A DNA stretch of 64,000 bases from the NCBI GenBank assembly GCA_020639295.1, contig JACKGY010000005.1:372001-436000 (forward strand), read 5' to 3'. How positions within the stretch are numbered: position 1 is the stretch's first letter; every line of letters starts with the position of its first letter. Position numbers and translations under genes: made by a program. The notes below the pieces were generated by a model. The model searched no databases. It was given only the letters and a program-made list of their open reading frames with translations, and had not been told where the DNA came from. Below, one piece after another: positions 43,106 to 51,004 of the stretch. Source of the DNA: Planctomycetota bacterium (lineage in GTDB: Bacteria > Planctomycetota > GCA-002687715 > DRQF01).

Positions 43106-44821
43106 TCAGGCACCAGACAATCGCGGGCCGGGACCAAGTCCCGGCATCAGGTCGAGGAGGTCGTCGATCCGCCCATCCTCGACCAGGTAGGCACCGAGGG
43201 CGATCAGATGGTCGACCTGCGTCCGATCGTCGCGCTCCAGGGCCCGGGCCAGGGCGGCCGCGAGGTGGAGGCTCGGCCCCAGCTCCTCGTCGACCTCGTC
43301 CTCGACCGGGCCCAGGAGGGCGTCGACCCCGGAGAAATCGCCGAGATCGCAGCGGGCGGCCGCGAGCGCCAGACGGTAGCGACCTTCCTCGTGCGCGGCG
43401 GCCGAGACCTCGCGGGCCACCGCCAGGAATTCCTCGGCCCGGCCGGACCAACGCAGGGCGCGAAGGTGGTCGACCCGAAGCTCGACCAGGTCCGGCTCCA
43501 GGCTGATGGCATCGCGATAGATCGGCAGGGCGAGGTCCCAGAGCCCCGCCTGGTGGAGGGCGCCGGCCAGCACGTGCCGCGCGAGGCCGGGGCGATCCTC
43601 GGCCGGGACCATGGTCAGCCCCTCTTCGATCCGTTTCGGGTCGAGATCCCGGGCCAGCAGCTCCAGGGCCCGGGCGGCATCCGCGCCGGCGAGCGGCCGA
43701 TCGACGCAGACCGCGAGCGGCAGGGGCAGGTTGCCGATCGGTCCCTTCGCCGCGACCTGGAGCAGCAGGTGCCAGGGCAGGGCCTCGTCGAGCCCCCCCG
43801 GCAGCTCCCGAGTGAGTGCGGCCGACCGGAAGACCAGGACCGCGCGCGCCGGGGCCTCGCCGGAGAGGAGAATCGGGAGGAGCAGACCCGGGCCGGGATC
43901 GCAGCCGAGCGCGCGCTCCCTCAGCTCGCCGCTCTCGCCGCGACTGATCGCACCGGCGACCACGGCGCCGCAGTCCTCCTCCAGGTCGAGGAAGCCGGTG
44001 AGCCGTTCGGCCCAGAGCGCCGACGGCCGGTCGCCCGCCTCGAGGATCGCGAAGTAGTCGGTCTCCAGCTGGTCGAGCCCCTCGACCAGGGCCGCCGAAC
44101 GCCCCACGCCCCCGCTGCGCAGGATCGCCGGCTGGGTCACCGAGTGGCCGGCCAGGCCCCAGAGGTCGTCCGGGACGCGGTCCTCGTCCCGGATCGCGTC
44201 GTCGAGGACGATCATCAGCGCCGGCGGGACGTTCTGCCGGAACAGGATATCGATGACCAGCTGGTTCAGGGCCTCGTCCGCGACCTGACTGTAGACGAAG
44301 ACGGTGAGCGAGAGCGGCGATCCTTCGACCATGACCACCTGGTCGACGCCGCGCGCCTTGCGCCGCCCGTGCAGGACCAGCCCGCCCTCCGTCTCGGCGT
44401 CGTCGAGAACGACGATGTCGGTGAGCAGGGAGCGCAGCAGCCGCTCCAGCCGGAGCCGGTCGGACCGCGGCAGGGGCGGCAGGTCGCAGAGCACGAAACC
44501 GTGATCGGCCACCCGGCCGACCAGGCGGTCGACCGACTCCGCGAGCGGCTCGTCGGGCAGCCGGGCGAGGATCAGGCCACAGGCCATCCGGTCGTCGCCT
44601 TCGTCCTCGTCGACCGCGACGATGCCGACCTCGGCCCCCATCTCGGCCAGGGCCTCGGCGACCTCGTCCGCGTCCTCGTCCCCGATCAGGAGGAATTCCG
44701 AGCAGCAGGCGCCGAGCGCCGGCAGGAGGTCATGACGATCGGGGCCGACCAGGATCAGGTTGCCGAAGGATTCGGTGACCAGGATCTCGCCGAGGCGGGT
44801 CTCGAGGTGTTGGTGGCTCAT
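43106..44821 (-). CDS. Glycosyltransferase-like protein with TPR-like C-terminus
   Basis: The product has 571 residues, with no signal peptide. The N-terminal 150 residues are acidic (LLIGDEDADEVAEALAEMGA). The middle (about 195-350) follows the order of a GT-A family 2 fold: MIVLDDAIRDED, SGGVGRSAALVEGLDQLETD, YFAILEAGDRPSALWAERL, CGAVVAGAI. The DxD-like catalytic acids are not convincing, so it may be degenerate. The C-terminal 150 residues form helical repeats (LAGALHQAGLWDLALPIYRDA), TPR-like. It resembles multi-domain proteins in surface glycan clusters, but no glycan genes are nearby. Confidence 0.55.
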   Translation of the reverse strand: MSHQHLETRLGEILVTESFGNLILVGPDRHDLLPALGACCSEFLLIGDEDADEVAEALAEMGAEVGIVAVDEDEGDDRMACGLILARLPDEPLAESVDRLVGRVADHGFVLCDLPPLPRSDRLRLERLLRSLLTDIVVLDDAETEGGLVLHGRRKARGVDQVVMVEGSPLSLTVFVYSQVADEALNQLVIDILFRQNVPPALMIVLDDAIRDEDRVPDDLWGLAGHSVTQPAILRSGGVGRSAALVEGLDQLETDYFAILEAGDRPSALWAERLTGFLDLEEDCGAVVAGAISRGESGELRERALGCDPGPGLLLPILLSGEAPARAVLVFRSAALTRELPGGLDEALPWHLLLQVAAKGPIGNLPLPLAVCVDRPLAGADAARALELLARDLDPKRIEEGLTMVPAEDRPGLARHVLAGALHQAGLWDLALPIYRDAISLEPDLVELRVDHLRALRWSGRAEEFLAVAREVSAAAHEEGRYRLALAAARCDLGDFSGVDALLGPVEDEVDEELGPSLHLAAALARALERDDRTQVDHLIALGAYLVEDGRIDDLLDLMPGLGPGPRLSGA

Positions 44822-44870
44822 GGCCCGATGCTACGTCGCCGTCGGCTCGGGATCACCGGCGCCGGCGATT

Positions 44871-46280
44871 TCAGGCGCCGATCGGGCTCGGCAGGCGGGC
44901 GAGCACGTCCAGCGCCGCGACCCGATAGGCCTCGGCCATGGTCGGGAAGTTGAAGACGTTCTCCACCAGCATGCCCACCTCCCAGCCGCCGAGGACGGCG
45001 GCCTGGCCGAGATGCAGGATCTCGGTGGCGCCCTCACCGACGATCTCGACCCCGAGGATGCGGGCATCGGCCGCGTCGACGACGAGGCGCAGGAGTCCGC
45101 CGACGTTGCCGCAGATCTGGGCGCGGGCGAGTTCGCGAAACTCGGCGCTGCCGATCACCACCTCGCGTCCGGCCTTCGCCGCCGCCTCGCTGCCGAGGCC
45201 GACGGCCGCGATCTCGGGGATCGCATAGATGCCGGTCGGGACCAGCTCGCCCAGGCCGCTCTCGGGCAGGCCCAGCGCGTGGCGGACGGCTCGTCGCCCC
45301 TGCTCCATGGCCGAGGCCGCGAGCCCGGGAGGGCCGGCGACGTCGCCGACGGCGTAGACGCCGGGCACGAGGGTCTGACCGTTGCCGTCGACGTCGAGCA
45401 GGCCGCGGGCGTTGATCTCGAGGCCGGCGGCCCGGACGTTCAGGCCGTCGAGGTTGGCGACGCGCCCCAGGGCGAAGAGCATCTTCTCGGTCTCGAAGAC
45501 GCGGCCGTCGCGCAGCTCGGTACGCACCTTCGCGACCCCGTCGAAGCTCACGCCGGCGATCTCCGCCGGGCCGACGAAGCGGCCGCCGTGCTCCTCGAAG
45601 GCGGCCATGAACCGTTCGACCAGGGGTCGGGCCATGAAACCCAGCGGCAGCGGGTAGCGATCGATCTGGATCACCTCGACGCCGAGAGCGGCGAAGATCG
45701 AGGCGTACTCGCTGGCGATGACGCCGCCACCCAGGACGGTCAGCGAACTCGGCAGCCAGGAAAGCGACAGAATCGAGTCGCTATCGTAGATGTTCTCGTG
45801 GTCGACGGGGACGTCGTCCGGGTCACGGGGGCGCGAGCCGGTCGCGATCACCACGACCGGCGCCTCGACGAGACGCCGGCCACCGGCCGGAGCCTCCACC
45901 TCGACCCGGTGGGCGGCGACGAAGCGCGCGCGGCCATGGATCAGCTCGATCCCGTTGCGCAGGACCTGATCGGTCATGTAGCGCTGGTGGGCATCGATGA
46001 CGGAGTCGACGCGCGCCATCATCGCGCTCAGAGGCAACCCGAGCCCGGAGCCGCGCCGGACCAGTCCGGTCTCGCCGCGCGCGACCCTCAGGAGCGAGCT
46101 GGCGGTCTCGTGCAGGGTCTTGCTGGGAATGGTCCCTCGCAGGACGCAGGCCCCGCCGGGTCGCGCCTCGCGTTCGACCAGGGCCACGCTCCGTCCGGCC
46201 TTCGCGGCCTGGATCGCCGCCTTCTGGCCGGCGGGACCGGCCCCGATGACGATGACGTCGTGGCTCTCGACCGTGGTCAT
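44871..46280 (-). CDS. sthA: Soluble pyridine nucleotide transhydrogenase
   Basis: The product has 469 residues, the family length. FAD-binding head VIVIGAGPAGQKAAIQAAK, then GGACVLRGTIPSKTL with only one cysteine, which separates SthA from disulfide-bearing lipoamide dehydrogenase and mercuric reductase; the second nucleotide motif is TVLGGGVIASEYASIF and the FAD contact VPGVYAVGDVAG. It balances NADPH and NADH. It overlaps the HDOD gene by 4 bases. Confidence 0.88.
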   Translation of the reverse strand: MTTVESHDVIVIGAGPAGQKAAIQAAKAGRSVALVEREARPGGACVLRGTIPSKTLHETASSLLRVARGETGLVRRGSGLGLPLSAMMARVDSVIDAHQRYMTDQVLRNGIELIHGRARFVAAHRVEVEAPAGGRRLVEAPVVVIATGSRPRDPDDVPVDHENIYDSDSILSLSWLPSSLTVLGGGVIASEYASIFAALGVEVIQIDRYPLPLGFMARPLVERFMAAFEEHGGRFVGPAEIAGVSFDGVAKVRTELRDGRVFETEKMLFALGRVANLDGLNVRAAGLEINARGLLDVDGNGQTLVPGVYAVGDVAGPPGLAASAMEQGRRAVRHALGLPESGLGELVPTGIYAIPEIAAVGLGSEAAAKAGREVVIGSAEFRELARAQICGNVGGLLRLVVDAADARILGVEIVGEGATEILHLGQAAVLGGWEVGMLVENVFNFPTMAEAYRVAALDVLARLPSPIGA

Positions 46281-47104
46281 GCGCAGGTCTCCACCAGCTC
46301 GAGGACGTGATCGCCACGTCCGCGCAGGAGTTCGACGTCGTCCTGGTAGAGGTTGAGCACGGCCGCCTGCGCCAGGCCCATCTCGTCACCCTCGGCGCCG
46401 AGCACCTCGGCGGCGAGAGCGGCGGCGAGGGCGACCGAGGCGCAGAGATCGGCCTGGTCACCGCCCTCCTCGCTTCCTCGATCACGACGTGCGACCGCGG
46501 CGATCACCGGCGGCAGACGCCAGGACTCGATCATGCGTGCCGAGGCCTCCGGCGCGAACTCGTCGACCAGGACGTCGAGACCGAGGTCCGAGGGCTCGTC
46601 GTCGCCGACCAGGGCGCAGATGGCCGGCGCGGCGACGTCACGGAGCAGCCCGGCGAGAAAGGCGAGCTCGACGTTCCGCCGGCGCTGACGGGCGATCTCC
46701 TGGCTGTAGAAGGCGGTGGCGAGGGCGCGGCGGAAGTAGCCGCGGACCAGGGCGGCGTGGCGGCCCGGGCGGAAGACCTCGGCCTTCAGGGCCGCGGCGA
46801 GCGCGATGTCGCGAACGCGGGCCAGCCCCAGGCGTCCGACCGCGAGCTGCAGGGAGACGATCGGAATCTCGGGCGCCAGCATCGCCGAGTTGGCGACCTT
46901 GAGCAGATGCGCCATCAGGGCCTGGTCCCGCTTGATCACCTCGACCAGGTCGCGGGCCTCGCAGTCCGGACTGCCGGCCAGGGCCAACACCTGGCTGGCG
47001 GCCTCGGGCAGGACCGGGACGCGCAGCCGACCTTCGTCGATGGCGCTCCTGATCGTGCTGTGCTGGTCCGTGGCCAAGGATGGATCTCCGACCTCAGGCG
47101 GCAT
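46277..47104 (-). CDS. HDOD-domain signalling protein
   Basis: The product has 275 residues, with GGAGGA well placed before the ATG. The HDOD landmarks are present: LPVLPEAASQVLAL-like opening, DLVEVIKRDQALMAHLLKVANSA, and AVGRLGLARVRDIALAAAL; later the degenerate HD region ELAFLAGLLRDVAAPAIC lacks the catalytic His-Asp pair typical of phosphohydrolases. Such proteins are regulatory and often partner with second-messenger or two-component systems. Its coupling to sthA is unusual; a redox-linked role is only a guess. Confidence 0.87.
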   Translation of the reverse strand: MPPEVGDPSLATDQHSTIRSAIDEGRLRVPVLPEAASQVLALAGSPDCEARDLVEVIKRDQALMAHLLKVANSAMLAPEIPIVSLQLAVGRLGLARVRDIALAAALKAEVFRPGRHAALVRGYFRRALATAFYSQEIARQRRRNVELAFLAGLLRDVAAPAICALVGDDEPSDLGLDVLVDEFAPEASARMIESWRLPPVIAAVARRDRGSEEGGDQADLCASVALAAALAAEVLGAEGDEMGLAQAAVLNLYQDDVELLRGRGDHVLELVETCA

Positions 47105-47237
47105 GCGATTCCTCCGCCTCTCCTTATCGGACCGGGAGGGAGCGCCGCGTTACCGGATTTTCCCGGCACCTGACCGCGCCGCCGGCCGGACCCGTGGTCG
47201 CAAGTCATTCCGAAGAATGGGCTTGGAGAATTCGAGG

Positions 47238-48041
47238 TCAGCGATGGAAGAGGAACCAGCCGAGCGAGACCAGGACCAGGTAGCCGGAGAAGACCCAGAG
47301 CCGCCCGCCCCGGACCAGACGGAGGAGGATCACCAGGGCCAGGCTACCGACCAGGGCCGCGGCCAGGAAACCGAAGAGGAGCGGCCCGACGCCGAGCCGC
47401 GAGTGGCCGATCTCGCCCGCCTCGAGGATCAGCGCGCCGAGGATGGCGGGAATCGCCATGAGGAACGAGAAACCGCCCACCTCACCGCGGTCGCCGCCGG
47501 TATGGAGACCGGCGCTGATCGTGCTGCCGGATCGGGAGATGCCGGGCAGGATGGCCACCGCCTGGGCGAGTCCCATGGCCAGGGCCACCGGAAGGCTCAG
47601 GCTTCGTCCCGGCTCGGCGCGCCGCCAACGGGTCGTGAACAGGATCGCCGCGGTGACCAGGAGCATCGCGGCGGCGAAGTCCGGAGCCGCGAAGAGCGCG
47701 TTGATCCGATCCTTCGCCGCGAGCCCCACCACCACGGTCGGGATGGTGGCCGGGACGAGGAGCACCAGGGCGCGGAAGCCGGGATCGGCGCCGAAGGAGG
47801 CCCGCCAGGAGCTGCGATCGAGAAGGCGCGGCAGGGCCGCCAGCAGGCCCAGAACCTCGCGGCGCAGGACGAGCAGGACGCTGCCGAGAGTGCCCAGATG
47901 GACCACCACCTCGAAGGCGGGATCGTCGGCGGGAATCGCCATCAGCTCGCGAGCGAGGACGAGGTGGCCCGAGGAGCTGACCGGCAGGAACTCGGTCAGG
48001 CCCTGGACGAGGCCGAGGACGATCGCTTCGAGAATGCTCAT
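47238..48041 (-). CDS. uppP: Undecaprenyl-diphosphatase (BacA family)
   Basis: The start is ATG 48041 (MSILEAIVLG); the frame extends 9 residues further but homology starts here. The product has 267 residues with eight or so membrane helices. Signature motifs: GLVQGLTEFLPVSSSGHL near the N-terminus and LPGISRSGSTISAGL at about residue 160. It recycles the lipid carrier undecaprenyl phosphate for peptidoglycan and O-antigen synthesis and confers bacitracin resistance in some bacteria. It stands alone between the HDOD gene and the divergent cysteine gene. Confidence 0.95.
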   Translation of the reverse strand: MSILEAIVLGLVQGLTEFLPVSSSGHLVLARELMAIPADDPAFEVVVHLGTLGSVLLVLRREVLGLLAALPRLLDRSSWRASFGADPGFRALVLLVPATIPTVVVGLAAKDRINALFAAPDFAAAMLLVTAAILFTTRWRRAEPGRSLSLPVALAMGLAQAVAILPGISRSGSTISAGLHTGGDRGEVGGFSFLMAIPAILGALILEAGEIGHSRLGVGPLLFGFLAAALVGSLALVILLRLVRGGRLWVFSGYLVLVSLGWFLFHR

Positions 48042-48169
48042 TCCGACTCCCGGGGACGGGCGGACCATAACCGATCGCCCCGGGCGGCCATATCCCAGGC
48101 CCGAGGCGGGCGCTCGAAAGCGGGCGCCCGGATTAGTAACCTCCCGGAACGACCAAGGGAGAACGTCAC

Positions 48170-49537
48170 GTGGCGACCGTCAAGCCCAACATCCTGGCCT
48201 GCATCGGCAACACGCCGCTCGTCCGGCTCAACTCGGTGACCGAGGGCATCCGCACCCCGGTCTACGCGAAATGCGAGTTCATGAATCCGGGCGGTAGCGT
48301 CAAGGACCGGATCGGCCTACCGATCCTCGAGGCCGCCGAGGCCGCCGGCGCCATCCGCCCCGGCGGGACCGTCGTCGAGGCGACCAGCGGCAACACCGGC
48401 GTGGGCCTCGCCGTCGCGGCGGCCTGCAAGGGCTACCACTGCATCTTTACCCTGCCGGACAAGATGAGCAGCGAGAAGATCCGCCTGCTCAAGGCCTTCG
48501 GGGCCGAGGTGGTGGTGACGCCGACGGTGCCGCCGGATCATCCGGAGTACTACGTGACGGTGGCCAAGAACATCGTCCACGACACGCCCAACTCCTACTT
48601 CGCCAACCAGTTCTACAACCAGGTCAATCCGGAGGCGCACTACGCCAGCACCGGCCCCGAGATCTGGGCGCAGACCGGCGGCCGGATCGACGTCCTCGTC
48701 GGCGGGCTCGGCACCGGCGGCACGATCTCGGGCTGCGGTCGCTACCTGAAGGAGAAGAACCCCGACCTGCGGGTGATCGGCGCCGATCCGGTGGGCTCGC
48801 TGTTCAAGTCCTTCAAGGAGACCGGCGTCCTCGGCCAGGGCGAGGTCTACAAGGTCGAGGGCATCGGCAACGACAAGATCCCCGGCACGACCTGGATGGA
48901 GTTCATCGACGAGTTCCGCAACGTCGACGACCGGAGCTCCTTCACCATGGCCCGGCGGATCGCGCGCGAGGAGGGCATGCTCGTCGGCGGCAGCTCGGGA
49001 ACCGCGGTCACCGTCGCCCTGGAGGTCGCCCGCGAGCTGGACGATCCCGACAAGGTCGTCGTGGTGATCCTGCCCAGCACGGGCGAGCGCTACCTGAGCA
49101 AGTTCCTCAACGACGAGTGGATGCGCGAGAACCGCTTCCTCGAGGGCCCGGCGACCGACGTTCGCCAGCTCCTGCTGCAGAAGCCCGCGACGGCGCGGGC
49201 GGTGATCAGCGCAGCCGGCGACCTCAGCCTGCAGAAGACGCTCGACCTCATGGCCCGGCACAACGTCTCGCAGCTGCCGATCATCGAGAACGGCGAGAGC
49301 ATCGGCTCGGTGCGCGAATCACGGCTGATGGCGCTCGTGCTGGAGAAGAAGGCCACGCTCAACGATCGCGTCGGTCAGTACCTGGATCCGCCGTTCCCGG
49401 TGATCGGCGCCAACGAGACCGTCGAATACGTCTCGCGCCTGCTCGGTCGCGACAACGCCGCCCTGCTGGTGCGCACCGGCGGCGAGATCACCGGCATCCT
49501 GACCCGGTACGACGTCATCAAGTCCATGTCCGAATGA
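48170..49537 (+). CDS. Cystathionine beta-synthase/cysteine synthase with CBS pair
   Basis: The start is GTG 48170 with GGAGAA upstream. The product has 455 residues. The PLP fold-type II domain has the cofactor Lys in MNPGGSVKDRIG, substrate loop EATSGNTGVGLA, and phosphate loop GGLGTGGTISGCG. A Bateman module (two CBS motifs) occupies about residues 335-455 (VISAAGDLSLQKTLDLMARH; PVIGANETVEYVSRLLGRDN). The architecture matches bacterial cystathionine beta-synthase, condensing serine and homocysteine, but O-acetylserine sulfhydrylase activity cannot be excluded. The CBS pair suggests control by adenosyl ligands. Confidence 0.92.
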   Translation: MATVKPNILACIGNTPLVRLNSVTEGIRTPVYAKCEFMNPGGSVKDRIGLPILEAAEAAGAIRPGGTVVEATSGNTGVGLAVAAACKGYHCIFTLPDKMSSEKIRLLKAFGAEVVVTPTVPPDHPEYYVTVAKNIVHDTPNSYFANQFYNQVNPEAHYASTGPEIWAQTGGRIDVLVGGLGTGGTISGCGRYLKEKNPDLRVIGADPVGSLFKSFKETGVLGQGEVYKVEGIGNDKIPGTTWMEFIDEFRNVDDRSSFTMARRIAREEGMLVGGSSGTAVTVALEVARELDDPDKVVVVILPSTGERYLSKFLNDEWMRENRFLEGPATDVRQLLLQKPATARAVISAAGDLSLQKTLDLMARHNVSQLPIIENGESIGSVRESRLMALVLEKKATLNDRVGQYLDPPFPVIGANETVEYVSRLLGRDNAALLVRTGGEITGILTRYDVIKSMSE

Positions 49538-49558
49538 GGTTTGGCGACCGCCAAGCGA

Positions 49559-49590
49559 ACGAGCCCGCGATCGGCCGATCGCGGGCTCGT
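49559..49590. terminator. Bidirectional hairpin between convergent genes
   Basis: ACGAGCCCGCGATCGG and its complement form a perfect 16-bp stem with no loop bases, 21 bases past the CBS stop and 24 before the HU stop. It can serve both directions; the T run is weak. Confidence 0.65.
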
Positions 49591-49613
49591 CTCGTTCACG
49601 GAGCGGCAGGTCC

Positions 49614-50030
49614 TCAGCCGGTGGGATGCTCGACCTTGCTCGGTCCGGGAATGCCGCCGGCGGCGGGACGCGCCTTGTCGATGCCGAGCGCCGAGGGCGT
49701 GCCGCCCGCGGCGATCGCGCGCGCCGCGGCCTCCGCGGCCTCGGTCGCGGCCTGCACGCGTTCCTTCATCAGGCGACCGGCCTTGAAGTGGACGACCGCC
49801 TTCGACGGCACGTCGACGCGCACGCCGGTGCGCGGGTTGCGCGCCTTGCGCGCGGCGCGGGTCTTGATCTCGAAGACGCCGAACTCGCGGAACTCGAGGC
49901 GGTTGCCCTGCGACAGCTCGTCGATGATCTCGTCGATGAAGGCCTGGATGATCTTCTTGATCACGACCTTCTTCAGCCCGGTCTTTTCCGAGATGCGATA
50001 GGCCAGCTCTTTCTTGGTCACAGTGGTCAT
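49614..50030 (-). CDS. HU/IHF-family DNA-binding protein with Ala-rich tail
   Basis: The start is ATG 50030 with AGGGCAGGG upstream. The product has 138 residues. The first 92 or so are a standard HU fold (TKKELAYRISEKTGLKKVVI; GNRLEFREFGVFEIKTRAAR; RNPRTGVRVDVPSKAVVHFK), including the DNA-intercalating RNPRTG loop. About 45 further residues are Ala/Gly-rich and end in a Pro-rich segment, an extension beyond ordinary HU of about 90. A promoter is visible at 50128-50157. It bends and packages DNA. Confidence 0.93.
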   Translation of the reverse strand: MTTVTKKELAYRISEKTGLKKVVIKKIIQAFIDEIIDELSQGNRLEFREFGVFEIKTRAARKARNPRTGVRVDVPSKAVVHFKAGRLMKERVQAATEAAEAAARAIAAGGTPSALGIDKARPAAGGIPGPSKVEHPTG

Positions 50031-50127
50031 CCCTGCCCTCCGGCTTCGGATCCGTTCCGCGATCGAGGTGCAAGGGCCGCAGTCCGAGGACCGTCCACGA
50101 CTTTCATAAGCCCTTACCAGCACGAAC

Positions 50128-50157
50128 ACTATACTTGAGCCTCCGAACGGGGATCAA
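50128..50157 (-). promoter_or_regulatory. Likely sigma70-type promoter of the HU-like gene
   Basis: On the minus strand TTGATC, an 18-base spacer and TATAGT lie about 100 bases before the start codon, the best housekeeping-type match I saw in the window. Confidence 0.5.
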
Positions 50158-50297
50158 TCCGCAACCCGGAATTTGCCCGCGCCACCGGATCCGGACTTCT
50201 TCCAGAAGTCTTTGACGAGGAAGGTCTTAGGATCCGGCCTCCGGGGCCGGCCCGGTCGCCCCGACCAAGTCGAGCACAAGTCTTTGCAGGAAAGCGA

Positions 50298-50777
50298 CTA
50301 AGGAAAGAAGGCGCGCTCGGCCGCGGCGACCACGTCGAGGGCCACGCCGGCATCGGGCGCGCCGAGGAGGGCCTGCCGCAGACCCGGGTCGCTGAGCAGA
50401 CGGACGCTCCTGGCGAGGAGTTCCAGGTGGAGCCTCCGCCCCATCTCGTCGTCCGGGAAGACCATCAGGAGAACGAAATGGGCGGGTCCCCCGTCCAGGC
50501 TCGCGAAGTCGAGGCCGCGGGGCAGGAGCGCCATGCCGACACAGCTCGGCGCGCCGGAGGGGAGCAGGCCATGGGGCAGGGCGATGCCTCGCTCGAGGCC
50601 GGTGGTGATCTGTTGCTCGCGGGCCATCACCCGCGCCCTCATCTCCTCCACGCCCAGGCCCCAGTCGTCGCGCGCGCCGTGGACGAGCGCGGCGAGGGCG
50701 GCGATGAGATCCCACTTGTTCCCGACCGGGGGATCGACGAGCACCGTGGAGCGGGCGATCAGGGGCCGAAGCAGCAT
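50298..50777 (-). CDS. PTS EIIA-type (PtsN-like) regulatory protein
   Basis: The product has 159 residues. The phospho-acceptor motif is intact (TTGLERGIALPHGLLP), with the family features MAREQQ before it and HFVLLMVFPDDEMGRRLHLELLARSVRLL after it. It belongs to the fructose/nitrogen EIIA group. No membrane EIIC is nearby, so a regulatory PtsN-like role is more likely than sugar import. The gap to the HU gene (50031-50297) contains the HU promoter and a small hairpin at 50194-50210 followed by TTTG. Confidence 0.85.
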   Translation of the reverse strand: MLLRPLIARSTVLVDPPVGNKWDLIAALAALVHGARDDWGLGVEEMRARVMAREQQITTGLERGIALPHGLLPSGAPSCVGMALLPRGLDFASLDGGPAHFVLLMVFPDDEMGRRLHLELLARSVRLLSDPGLRQALLGAPDAGVALDVVAAAERAFFP

Positions 50778-50954
50778 GAAGACTCCAGGTTCCGAACCGC
50801 GGCAGTGTAGCAGAGGCGACGCGCCGGGCCGGGGCCCCCGCGTCTCGGGATCGCCGCCGCCGAGGGCTGAAAATCCTGCCGCCGCCGAGGAATAGAGCGG
50901 TCGAGACGGCGTCAGAAGAGCCTCGGAAGACTGTTTCCGAGTAAGACGTTCCCG

Positions 50955-50960
50955 TAGAAT
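50955..50960 (+). promoter_or_regulatory. Possible -10 element for the type II secretion operon
   Basis: TAGAAT about 45 bases before the gspD start; no good -35 is seen. A CTCGGAA/TTCCGAG stem (50922-50941) lies just upstream. Confidence 0.3.
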
Positions 50961-51004
50961 ACCGACGCCTTCGAAGAGCGGGAATCCGACGGAGACCTCG
51001 TGAG

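Noticed and set aside
44871..46280. Dihydrolipoamide dehydrogenase or mercuric reductase
   Set aside because: The redox-active disulfide motif is absent (GGACVLRGTIPSK has one Cys), which is the SthA pattern.
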